From Owenia fusiformis (Eukaryota > Annelida > Polychaeta > Sabellida > Oweniidae), in NCBI GenBank assembly GCA_903813345.2, contig CAIIXF020000003.1, positions 16,632,931-16,696,930 on the forward strand: a stretch of 64,000 bases of DNA. The letters are read 5' to 3'. The position numbers and the translations under genes are program-made. The notes under the pieces were generated by a model. The model did no database searches. It was not told the origin of the DNA and worked only from the letters and a program-made list of their open reading frames with translations. Shown one piece after another: positions 1 to 9,665 of this stretch (its first letter is position 1; every line of letters starts with the position of its first letter).

Positions 1-1230
1 CAGTTTAGAGAAACACATTCTCATTAAAATATTCGACACTCCGAGACGTCAGGGGAGAAAATTATCAAAGGAAATGTGTAAAAAACAACATTTTTCCAAC
101 CGAACAATTGTATGGGTAGACGTACAATGAAAAAAATCAAGCACTGCTCGAAGATCTTTTTACGTAATTAGAAAAATAAATGTCTTTGAAATCGAATACA
201 CGCGAAATCAAACAGGAAATCCTTTTTGTATTCCTCAAATTTATTTTTGAAAACCTGCATCAAACCTACATCATAGTCTTTGCTTAAAATCAGTTAATAG
301 TGACATTGTACATCAAAAGTGTACTACGGCATATTTTGTCACGGTCACGTGACTGTACCTTGTCGATGGTTAGGCGTGAGTTAACTACTGGGTTGTTCTT
401 CACATCCGGCCCATTGGTTTGGATGTAAATATTGCTGTTTTAAAACTTCAGATTCACTACATATATAAAATGAATATCATATTTTCCTTCATCACTATTT
501 AAAAACATGTTTTAAAGGGTGACGCATATCGTTTAGCAAATCGAACGCTCGTTTCTGGTGTTGCTCACCGTTTAGTATAAAAGGCCCAATCCCGGAATAA
601 TACTCAAGGGTTCGCAGGTTCGAGGTCGTTGTGTCAACACCTCTAACTGTTATATAGCATAAGTATATTATAGATCGTCACACATTTATAAAAGGGTGAT
701 TTTTATTTTGACAAATCAATTCCACATTTATGGGTGAAGTTTCAGGATATTCTATTTGTGTATAATAAGGAAAAATTGGCATCTAAATTTCCCCATAACG
801 TAATAGCACACAGCTTGGCATATGAAATATCCTACAAATGAAACAAAGCAAGACAAACCGGTTTCTAATACAAGGATTTATATTGGCTGTTGTACATGTA
901 TTCTTTGAACGCAATCACTCTTTGGATAACGTTTTCAAAATCATTATAAACGGATTACTTTAACTCAAAGACAATTTCAATAAACTGGATTTTACATAAC
1001 TCCCCTTATTTCTTAAAAATGGACTGATTCAGTTGATTCGCCTGGAGCCGCCATATTGTTTTTATACGGGATGCTAATCGGAACCCTTTAAGATTCAAAA
1101 TCAAAAGGTTTTGGATATTTTCAATAAAATTCATAATTGGAGATTTTTGGAGCAATTTTAATGTTATAAACCCACTAAATTTTTCGCCATCTATTGACAG
1201 TCCTAAGGGCCATTGAGTAACACTTAGATT
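1..1230. other. AT-rich sequence without recognised genes
   Basis: No exon, RNA gene or clear repeat could be supported. The next DDX1 3' exon would be expected around or beyond here but was not recognised. Confidence 0.5.
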
Positions 1231-1234
1231 GGTA

Positions 1235-1355
1235 CCATACCTCCTAGTCTTGCTTAAAAGACCCTGTACTCCCCCCCTTTATCCTTCTCTCTGTATATTG
1301 CCAGGTAAAGATAGTGAAGGTGATGGGGGGGATACAGTCTTTGAGCAAGACTACA
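1235..1355. repeat. Small foldback (hairpin) sequence
   Basis: AGTCTTGCTTAAAAGACCCTGTA near 1238 is mirrored as TACAGTCTTTGAGCAAGACT near 1333-1352, with a C-rich then G-rich centre. It is consistent with a degraded MITE. Confidence 0.5.
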
Positions 1356-1625
1356 TACCTCCATGCAACGGCACATAGAGTTGTATGTAGTTAAAGTGAA
1401 GAATAATTCAATTTGTAATTGAGATTGGTATGTTTTAGAGCAAGAGACACATAGTTTTAATATCATGGGGAATATTCACTCATTGATAGAAAGATGGCAG
1501 GGCTGCATTCGAAGCTTGAGCAAAGAAAAGTGAAATTGTTATAAATGAACAATTTTAATTATTCTTTATCAAAACAATTTAAAAAATTGAAATGCTTCAG
1601 AAATATAAAATGGGTATGTTTCTAC

Positions 1626-1745
1626 CGACCTTTTCTTTGCACTGGGCTACTAAAGAAATGGCAAGTCCCATGCGTTCGGCACGTCCAACACGACCAATAC
1701 GATGAACATAGTTCTGTTTTTCATCTGGCAGCGTGACATTGATCA
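1626..1745 (-). CDS. DDX1: DDX1 exon with helicase motif VI
   Basis: Internal exon of the DEAD-box RNA helicase DDX1, an ATP-dependent RNA unwinding protein known from tRNA-splicing-ligase and RNA-processing complexes. On the minus strand it reads [13 protein letters not shown], then [14 protein letters not shown], then [21 protein letters not shown] is helicase motif VI, whose arginines contact ATP and RNA, and the run up to LAISLVA is the DDX1-specific version of this region. The acceptor is CCAG just before TGATCAATG, and the split codon (phase 1) joins correctly to the exon at 5360-5521. The donor is uncertain: GTCG/GTAGAA fits the consensus best and gives the end used here, but the family continues KEKVWYHV, which would instead suit a weak AAG/GTCGGT donor six or so bases earlier in the coding direction. 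The next 3' exon was not found in positions 1-1625. Confidence 0.93.
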
Positions 1746-2009
1746 CTGGAATAATACAATACAAATACCATACAGTATAATATATATATTTACTGTTATT
1801 GAAAATTGTATATCGGATGTACGTTTGGCACTAAAAGGGCATCAGTACTTATAAAATCCTATTACATCATTAATATACAATGTAATACAATACAATACAA
1901 CAGAGGTATATTGTACTATCTGTAAAAATAGGCATGGAGCCTTATACAGTTTTTGAATAGACCTTTAAAATAGACCTTTGCAATAAGCCTGAACACCTTC
2001 ACTAATGAC

Positions 2010-2142
2010 GTGGTCATATTTGCTCAAATCTTCAACACTCAGGCGCCCGGCCGATGATTATTTTGTTCAAAGCTGAATGCAATTTTGAAAAATAAATACT
2101 CATTGGCCGGGCGCTGGTACTGGAATTTGAGCAAATGTGACA
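2010..2142. repeat. Foldback element with GGCGCCCGGCC core
   Basis: TCATATTTGCTCAAAT (2014-2029) and CAGGCGCCCGGCC are mirrored by GGCCGGGCGCTGG and ATTTGAGCAAATGTGA (2125-2140). The GC-rich arms stand out from the AT-rich intron/flank. Confidence 0.65.
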
Positions 2143-2435
2143 ATGGCATAAATAAGAATATTATTGGCCAGATTCATAATGTCATTTGTGGGATGTTGTA
2201 GGTAACAATATTAATGAACAAAGTCCTCTAAGAAGTTTTCAAAATAAGCAAAAAGTTAATCCCATATCTGATTGTGAAGATGGCTACATACAACCTATGA
2301 CATCATAATGGTAGGATATATCGGCTAGATTGATGATGTCATAGGTCGGAGTTTAGGTACATTTTCAATCAATATTCAAGCAGTTGTTGTTTTCTATGAA
2401 AATTTGCAAAAGTTAAATCTATTTTTTGCTTGGAA

Positions 2436-2587
2436 AGATCGCCCCCTGGCTAAAAATTCTTTCAAAATCTTGCAATTTTCCACAATTCTAAGCATTTTCA
2501 TGTAATTTTTGGCCAAATTTGTCGAAGTGAACCCCTCTGGAATTTTTCTGAAAAGTGACCCCCCTTGGCAAAAGCTGGCTACAGGCA
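2436..2587. mobile_element. CCCGTAGCC-family non-autonomous element, partial
   Basis: CCCCTGGCTAAAAATTCTTT to GGCTACAGGC. It shares the internal words AATTCTTTCAAAATC and GTGAACCCC with the full-length copy at 2643, but lacks an intact left terminus. Confidence 0.7.
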
Positions 2588-2642
2588 GCATTGACATCAT
2601 TAATCCAATCCGCTCTCTGATATAGCAAAAGGCGGAAGGGTT

Positions 2643-2842
2643 CAGGCCCGTAGCCAGGGGGGGGGAGGTTCGAACCCCCCCCTGGCCAAAAATTCTTTCA
2701 AAATCATGCAGTTTGTCACCATTTTGAGAGCACTTTTCAAGTGATTTTAGCCATATTTGGGCCAAAATTGTCAAATGTGAACCCCCCTAGAAATTTTTGA
2801 AAACTGAATCCCCCCCCTTGGCAAAACCTGGCTACGGGCCTG
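2643..2842. mobile_element. CCCGTAGCC-family MITE, complete copy
   Basis: A 200-bp unit with inverted ends CAGGCCCGTAGCCAGG and CCTGGCTACGGGCCTG. It has a G-run next to the left end and the internal words AAAATTCTTTCAAAATCATG and GTGAACCCCCC. At least six other copies lie in the window. Confidence 0.85.
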
Positions 2843-3149
2843 GGTTTATTGCAAAGGGTTATTGTCCCGTCCTGTATCTGTTTTCTTAGAAATAATAATA
2901 GAACATATATTTGTATGATAAATGATGATATTTATCTTGTTTATTGATTCCTCATGTGTCAACGTAAAATGATGAAAAACTAGACTAATGAATACAGAGA
3001 TTATAACGCAAATATGAAACACGATCCATAAAAGACAAAAGTGACATGATTTATTTACTTTGATCTTAACAATCTGGGTTTATTATTATTTACTATGTTT
3101 AATAAATCCTTGATACAATATCTAGGCTCAAGTTCGTCTTCATGGAACA

Positions 3150-3343
3150 GTGATCTCCCCAGCATTAAAGCAAGTGGGTGCAGCACCCACCTGAGATTTT
3201 AAAAACAGGCTTGCATCCACCTAAAAATATGTTTGCACCTACTTGAAAATGAGAAAAATCATGAAAAATTTTGCCCAATTTTGGTCTGAATTGTGAAAAT
3301 GAGAATTTTGCACCCACCTGAGAAAAAATCCTGGGGAGATCAC
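3150..3343. mobile_element. MITE with GTGATCTCCCCAG ends, copy 1
   Basis: The terminal inverted repeats GTGATCTCCCCAG and CTGGGGAGATCAC enclose short internal repeats of TGCACCCACCTGAG type. A second copy lies at 25969-26103. Confidence 0.8.
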
Positions 3344-3455
3344 AGATAGAATATAAGATCAGTCTCCATAATTATTTATGCAGAATATGCGTACATTCCA
3401 AAGGAGTGTTCACTACGAGAAATAAGTTATAGATTTGTAATTCTTAAACATTCTT

Positions 3456-3562
3456 CAGGCCCGTAGCCAGGATTTCCAAGGGAGATTCACTTTTTGAAAA
3501 ATTCCATGGGGGTTCACTGCATGATTTTGAAAGAATTTTTGGCCAGAGGAGGGGGGGGGGTT
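3456..3562. mobile_element. CCCGTAGCC-family element, right end truncated
   Basis: It starts CAGGCCCGTAGCCAGGATTT and stops in a G-run after TTTTTGGCCAGAGG. Confidence 0.7.
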
Positions 3563-3714
3563 GTACAATGTATATAGCACTGAATTATATGGTACAATTA
3601 GGGTATGGTACCATTTGAGTACATGGTAATGGTACTATAATACTTTTGTGCACTACTGTACATGTATGACTCCGCACATTAATTGTTTCATTCTAATTAA
3701 TGCTGTTAATTGTT

Positions 3715-3918
3715 CAGGCCCGTAGTGAGGGGGGGGGGGTATGATGGGTTTGAGCAAACCCCCTGGCCAAAAATCATGCAGTGCAGTTTTTCACCATTCT
3801 GAGCACTTTTTAAGTTATTTTGGCCATTGTTCGACCAAAATTGTCAAAAGTGAACCCCTCCTGGAATTTTTCAAAAAGTGAACCCTCCCTTGGCAAAACC
3901 TGGCTACGTACGGGCCTG
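3715..3918. mobile_element. CCCGTAGCC-family MITE, nearly complete copy
   Basis: CAGGCCCGTAG to CTACGTACGGGCCTG, with the same internal words as the copy at 2643. A 4-base insertion (GTAC) interrupts the right terminus. Confidence 0.8.
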
Positions 3919-4531
3919 TTGCTACACCAAGAAAATTAATCTGTATAAATCGGCCTTTTATGCATGTTTCCACTGACTGTAATCTAAAATTAAGATTTTC
4001 ATCAAGATTTATCTTTCTTACAATCTTGGGATTAATACACTTATGATTCATCACTACATTAATCTTTTAGATTTTGTCAGGTTTATTATTGTAAAAGAGT
4101 GAATAAATGCACAAAGAGTGTAAAATTAGTCATTGCTTCAACATAAATCACGCAATGTTACATCAATTTATGATTTATACAGATTAGGTTGCGTTGCGTT
4201 TAACACTGTAACAAATCATTTGGTACGATCAATATATACGAGAGACATTCAAAAAGATTTAATAATTCCACACAAGGAATATTGCTTAATAATATCATTG
4301 TGGCTTTCAACAGAAGCCCATATGAAGAAAGACCAATCAAGTAGTTTTATCATGAAAAAGCTTTAATTCATAAGATTGACATGGACATACACTCTCTTCA
4401 TTAAGTTTGACAACCAAAGTCCCCTTTTCATTAACATTATTTAACTCTATTCAAATCCTGTTACAGTTAATTCAAATAGGCTTATTTGACTTTTTCAGAT
4501 TATTGACATTGACAATGTTAATAAAATCTGC

Positions 4532-5297
4532 TTAAGGTGCTATGGAAGTTAACAGGAAATGACAAAACAGGAAGTGACAATTTTTTTTGCATTTTTAGAT
4601 ATTTTTTGAATAAAGATAACAGAGTTCTGGATTGACCTCCAGTCAATTTAACTATTTCCACATATCATTTACATGACCAGGATCACAATGTGCATGGTCA
4701 GAATGACCCTAAACATGATGAAATAACCTTTTTAGCCCTTTGAAAGTGTGACTGAAAAAAAGCTAAAAGTAGGAGCGTAGGGATAGTCACTGAACAGAAT
4801 CTTTTGAATTTTTCAGAAAATGTGCCCAATATAATGCTCTAACTAGTACAATCTTTGAAATTTTAGAAAATTGTCTTAAACAAAAATGGCGGTCATAAAA
4901 AGGAAAATAGATCGCTTTTCAAATCAGTTTTTTCATTTTTTTTTCTTTCCTATGAATGATATCAAATTTTCAAAGATTGTATCATTTAGAGCAATATATT
5001 GGGCACATTTTCTGAAAAATTCAAAAGATTCTGTTCAGTGACCTTCCCTACGCTCCTACTTTTAGCTTTTTTTTCAGTCACACTTTCAAAGGGCTAAAAA
5101 GGTTATTTCATCATGTTTAGGGTCATTCTGACCATGCACATTGTGGTCCTGGTCATGTAAATGATATGTGGAAATAGTTAAATTGACTGGAGGTCAAACC
5201 AGAACTCTGTTATCTTTATTCAAAAAATATCTAAAAATGCAAAAAAAATTGTCACTTCCTGTTTTGTCATTTCCTGTTAACTTCCATAAGACCTTAA
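4532..5297. mobile_element. 766-bp foldback element in a DDX1 intron
   Basis: Two near-identical inverted arms of about 335 bp (4532-4866 and 4963-5297) are separated by a spacer of about 95 bp. The ends read TTAAGGTGCTATGGAAGTTA and TAACTTCCATAAGACCTTAA. Arm differences are few, so it is relatively young or has been homogenised. TTAA at both outer edges is compatible with a TTAA-targeting (piggyBac-like) origin, but this is inference. It has no coding capacity. Confidence 0.88.
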
Positions 5298-5359
5298 ATC
5301 TGGTGCTTTCAACAAGCACAAATCAAGACCTTTGACCATGATTTAAAATGAAACCTTAC
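5298..5359 (-). other. Intron sequence beside the DDX1 motif V exon
   Basis: A short unique stretch between the foldback element and the donor site TTTG/GTAAGG of the exon at 5360-5521. Confidence 0.6.
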
Positions 5360-5521
5360 CAAAGGGCAGGCCAGTGATGTCTATACCCCTTGCAGCTACA
5401 TCCGTACATATGAGAAACTTCACTTCACCCCGCTTGAATCGTTCTAGATTTCCTTTCCGCTCCGCTGGTTTCCTGTCTCCGTGTAAACAAACACAGGAAA
5501 ACTCAGTATTCCTGTTGCGTC
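5360..5521 (-). CDS. DDX1: DDX1 exon with helicase motif V
   Basis: Internal exon of DDX1 encoding the middle of the second RecA-like lobe. It reads [20 protein letters not shown], then [20 protein letters not shown], then [28 protein letters not shown] is helicase motif V, and [20 protein letters not shown] is characteristic of DDX1 rather than of general DEAD-box helicases. The acceptor is TTGCAG/GACGCA and the donor TTTG/GTAAGG; both are canonical. Both flanking introns are phase 1 and the reading frame is continuous with the neighbouring exons. An (ATAA)n microsatellite lies just upstream of the acceptor. The intron on its 3' side is about 3.6 kb and carries a 766-bp foldback element. Confidence 0.96.
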
Positions 5522-5535
5522 CTGCAATCAAAAGC

Positions 5536-5561
5536 ATAAATAAATAAATAAATAAATTTGG
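5536..5561. repeat. (ATAA)n microsatellite
   Basis: Runs of AAATAAATAAATAAATAA lie just upstream of the acceptor of DDX1 exon 5360-5521. Confidence 0.85.
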
Positions 5562-5889
5562 GAAATGTCACCTCAATATAAGTTTATATAAGAATTTTGA
5601 TAATTATAAGTGATGTAATATTAATCTAATATTTATATGAAATCAATGTCGAGAACTGAAGGCGACTCAGAAATCATATCAAATTAGACTCAAAGTTATT
5701 GCACTGATCTAAAAAGCCAGTTTCCATACATCTGAATGCAGTGGAGCATGATACCCTGATTGCATCACATATTCAGGATGATGTATCATTTCACACTTGA
5801 GAACATTTGAAGCACAATCTGGTAGGGGTAATGATTTTTGGTATGCAACTGGAGATGGGTGAAGAAAGGCAACTCTAAACAGAACCCCA

Positions 5890-5942
5890 TCCCTAAACAC
5901 TAACCCCTAATTCCTAAACCCTAACCCTTAATTCTAACCCTT
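5890..5942. repeat. Interstitial telomere-like repeat
   Basis: Degenerate CCCTAA/CCCTAAT words (ACCCTAACCCTTAATTCTAA and neighbours) over about 50 bp. Confidence 0.5.
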
Positions 5943-6827
5943 GAGAAATTAATCAGAATTTTGCTCGACCATCTCCAGCATCATTGTTCTTCCTATAAGG
6001 TCATGGGGCAAATCAGGGTATCCCTTGTACTTTTCCATCTATTTGGCAGGTGTGAATCACGTTCATTTATTCTTCAATTCTACTTGTATTTTTATAGACC
6101 ATTTATATGCTTTTGTTGTCACTTTATCTCTACATCTTGAAGTTAAAGGAATTCTGATCGACCAACAGAAATAACAAAACATTGCTTCTGGGACGAGATC
6201 AAACGACTTTGACATATTCTTTACCTTACCTATTTTGTTATTTAACAATCAACACAAGTATACATACCATACTATTATTACATATATTCATTAAAGCAGA
6301 TATTGGACAAATTCATAACAAGAAAATGCAGCAAACTCCTCGAGTCGAGGTCTCCAAGTCAAAAAAATGCCTGACCCTCTCATATCTGTTGATTATCCCT
6401 GTTTATAACCGATTCAAGAGCGTGGCACTGAACGAACCTATATGCCTAGTTGTTATTTGTTTAGTTGTTGGTTGGGTAACATGTTAATGACGTCACAAAT
6501 GATGCGAAGAATCTTTAAACCAATCAGTGAAGTCTATATTAATTGTTTGTTTAGTTGTTGATGTGGCAATACGTGTCTGACGTCACGGGTGATTGCATCA
6601 TATTCCAGTCACGCCATTTTACGACATTGCATAATTTTAGCTGATTTTGGCTTCATTTCACTTTATTTAAAAGACTTTTAAAAATATATCAATGAGTCAG
6701 TATTTTTTCTTATAAATATTAATATTTGAATTTGAGGTCAACGTCCGAACATTTGATCAACTGATTGAAATCACATTTTAAAGAGGTGAAGAAGTGAATA
6801 ATTACAGGAGCAAACGTGATCAATGGT

Positions 6828-6896
6828 TCGAGGTCTCCCGCAAAGTAGTCGCTACGCTCCTACTTCGCGTTGCCTTCGGCAGAGGAGACCTCGAAA
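6828..6896. repeat. GC-rich hairpin
   Basis: TTCGAGGTCTCC is mirrored by GGAGACCTCGAA. The inner part reads GTAGTCGCTACGCTCCTACT. The same GAGTCGAGGTCTCC word occurs at about 6340-6355. Confidence 0.6.
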
Positions 6897-8039
6897 AAAT
6901 ATTATTTGATTGATAAAATCATTTATTATAAAACTTGAAGTTTGTTATTGGTTTGCAACCACTAGAGCCCTCTACAGATCAACTAAGGCCCTTGAAAACC
7001 ATACCACTAGGAATTTCTACGGAACCACGACAGATATTCTAAACTTTACTGAAACATTTCTTAATCGATGTAATGCTATACATGTATCTGTTAAAAAAAA
7101 AACTCTACAGCAAAAGTTATTTAATCTAACAGATTGGCTCTCTGTTTGATATTCAAGTTCGATTGATTACGTAAGCCAAGCCTTTAATATCTGATATACA
7201 ATTCAATTTGAGAAGTCAGAAAAATGAGTAATTGCTTATTTTAGCATTGAAGCTAAGAAGTCATTCTTCTTGCTGTATTTTAGAGGATGAAGTACATTTA
7301 TATAAGATAAAAAATATTTTAATCTAAATGTCATGAAAATAATATATTATGGCAATTAAGGAGGAATAAATATTATTGTAATTTAACACAAATTTAAGAC
7401 ACAAAACTTCCTGTATATTTCAGATTTATTAGTTTTATGTTCCGATAAACCTTTGGGCTTAATCTTGTATAATTTAGGAGTTTCAGCCAAGATGATTTTT
7501 TTAACATAACATATCACAGAAGCAAAAAACATGATTTATTAGCCAAATAACTGTACCTTTTTTATTGGTGCTACAAGTACATTAAAGCATGGGCTTTCGA
7601 GAATGATTAAAGTCATTGTCAAGGTGTTTGATAGCATGTTATGACATCTTAATGGTAGATATGAACAGAGATACCATACAAAAATGCTCCAAGGACAATT
7701 GAATGACACGCCGTGTAAGAACAGAATTAAGGGTACTTAGTGCAAGACACGTATATCAAATTCCAGAGCTCTAGTCTGCAAATCTGAAGACAATGAAATT
7801 TCTGTTCATGAGTCCAGCATTTAAGTATTATGATAGACAAATCTAAAAATTGACTTAAAAACAGGTACACTTGGCAACTTCCTAGTACCCACAGTTCTGT
7901 GGCTTTCTCTGCTACATGTACTTAAATGCAGGTGTTATACAAACAGTCTATGAGCTGCTCTAAAATATTAATTGCCATTGTCTGGTACACCGCCACAAAA
8001 AATGTATACTGTTTGAAAATACTGATCTGTAGAAGTCAG

Positions 8040-8467
8040 ATTTGAACTTCCGAGAACTTGCAGATGATTTTGAAAAAAGATTTGGTCAATTTGAAGCAAG
8101 TTAAAAAAGACCTTCTTGACCTTGAGAAATTCAATGAGGGTCCAGAGATTTGAACTTTTGAGAACTTGTAGATGATTTAAAAAAATAAATTGGTCAATTT
8201 GAAGCATCTTACTAAAAGACCTTTCTTCGACCTTGAGAAGGTCAGTGAAGCTCAAATCTTAAATCTAAAGTCAGATTTAAGATTTAAACTTCTGATAACT
8301 TGTAGATGATTTTGAAAAAAAATTGAAACAAGTTGAAAAATACCTTTTTGACCTTTTCAACCTTTTTTCGACCTTGAAAATGTCATTGAAGGTCAAATCT
8401 TGAATGTAAAGTCAGATTTGAACTTCTGGAAACTTGTAGATGATTTGGAAAAAAATTGAAGTCAGTC
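8040..8467. repeat. Tandem repeat, about 110-134 bp unit, 3.4 copies
   Basis: The repeating segment starts TTGAACTTCTGAGAACTTGT, continues through AGATGATTTTGAAAAAA and GACCTTGAGAAGGTCA, and restarts near 8041, 8151, 8285 and 8419. Confidence 0.8.
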
Positions 8468-8504
8468 TAAACATTAACAGTATTTGTTAAGTTATTGGAA
8501 GTTT

Positions 8505-8605
8505 CAAGAATTTGTTACAGACGCCAAAAACCGCCTGCCACCCATTGATCGCCAACTGCCACCACAAAAACCGCAGACCATAACATTATGTCACCATAAA
8601 AACAC
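8505..8605. repeat. Dispersed GTTACAGAYGCCAAA repeat, copy 1
   Basis: TTTGTTACAGACGCCAAAAA to CGCCAACTGCCACCACAAAA resembles 16115-16195 (TTGTTACAGATGCCAAACAC to CCAACTGCCA). Family unknown. Confidence 0.45.
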
Positions 8606-8761
8606 TGTTTAATGCTTGGAAAAGAAAATGTGACATTTATAAAAGGTTAATAGGGCCAGGGTGACACCAAATAAAACTTTACCAAAATAAATATACTGTG
8701 CATTAATTTATATAAGTAAAGGATTATAAAGCGTCAATGATTTCCAAATAAAGCATCATAC

Positions 8762-8908
8762 CTCCTCCTAACTTGTTGAGGTAATCTTCACAGTTGTCAC
8801 AGTCCAACTTTGTCCTGCAGAATATCAAGGCCTTGTCCATCTTGTGTTCCCTTATAGCCCTCACTAGGTACTCCCCCTTTAGCTTCTTTATTGCCTCAGA
8901 AAGCAGCT
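8762..8908 (-). CDS. DDX1: DDX1 exon with helicase motif IV
   Basis: Most upstream DDX1 exon recognised. It reads [20 protein letters not shown], then [20 protein letters not shown], then [18 protein letters not shown] corresponds to helicase motif IV at the start of the C-terminal lobe, and [14 protein letters not shown] is highly DDX1-like. The acceptor is TTTTCAG/AGCTG and the donor GGAG/GTATGA. The phase-1 junction to the next exon gives the continuous reading [16 protein letters not shown]. The N-terminal DEAD core, the inserted SPRY domain and motifs I-III, expected in exons at higher coordinates, were not found between 8.9 and 47 kb. They may lie outside the window, or have been missed by eye because the exons are short. 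Confidence 0.95.
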
Positions 8909-9204
8909 CTGAAAATATAATATAAAAATATTAGTTTTTTAAAAGTTATTTCAATTATATTAGTTATTCAGTCATTTCACTCTTTCAATAAGAACAATTT
9001 CATCTTGCCTCCGCAGCGTTAATGCGCTATACAAAATTGGCTCATTTGATTGGTTATCAGGAATACACTGTCATCTACCTATTCGTAGAGGACATTCATT
9101 TAAAATTCCAGTGAAATACCACTGAAGTTACTTTAATATTATATAGATCTTATTGGCACTGTTTTCTTCAGAGGCTAGAATTATACTGCTAGCAACTGTA
9201 TTTC
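8909..9204. other. Presumed DDX1 intron
   Basis: AT-rich sequence beyond the acceptor of the motif IV exon; nothing else recognised. Confidence 0.5.
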
Positions 9205-9665
9205 AGGGTAATGCAGGCCTACTTAAGAATTCGACCCGAACCATATTCTCACAATGGAAATATTGTCATTATATTGTAACTATATTGTCATTATATTGTA
9301 ATTTAAATTCACTTAAAGCGACAGTAGAAATCCCCTTTCTGGGCAATTACGCTGTGATTAATAATGTAAATTTATTTATGATTTTAAGAAATAAAGAGTA
9401 TTTATTATTAAAAAATGTAAATATTGGTTCATTAATTGCGAACCACCAGTTTCTGTCTCTATCCCGAACTCATTTCTCCATTCCTGCGTCAAGTTCCAAA
9501 TCAGAAACCACACAACTGTGGTGTATGTGGTTTGTGAGTGGAAAAATAAGTTTGGGAGAGAGGAACAGGTGGTTCACGTTGTAAGAATATGGTTCAGGTG
9601 GAAGGAACGTGGTCAGCAAGGTCAGACCGGACTACTGCGTGGGTCAAAGTCTAGGAGGCCTGTAA
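9205..9665. mobile_element. Foldback element with interrupted arms
   Basis: CAGGCCT and CCCGAACCATATTCTCACAA (9213-9250), then GAACCACCAGTTTCTGTCTC (about 9440), are mirrored by GAGAGAGGAACAGGTGGTTC, TTGTAAGAATATGGTTCAGG (about 9555-9600) and AGGCCTGT. About 180 bp of unrelated AT-rich DNA interrupts the left arm. Confidence 0.55.

Larger units (their letters stand above)
5562..8039 (-). other. DDX1 intron, mostly unremarkable
   Basis: No exon was recognised. Contents include a degenerate (CCCTAA)-like patch at 5890-5942, a direct repeat of about 110 bp spacing around TTTAGTTGTTG at 6458-6580 with two TGACGTCA-type words, and a GC-rich hairpin with GAGGTCTCC/GGAGACCTC arms at 6828-6896. Confidence 0.5.

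Noticed and set aside
2394-2774. Minus-strand 126-residue frame
   Set aside because: It covers two copies of the CCCGTAGCC-family MITE and has no protein similarity I recognise.
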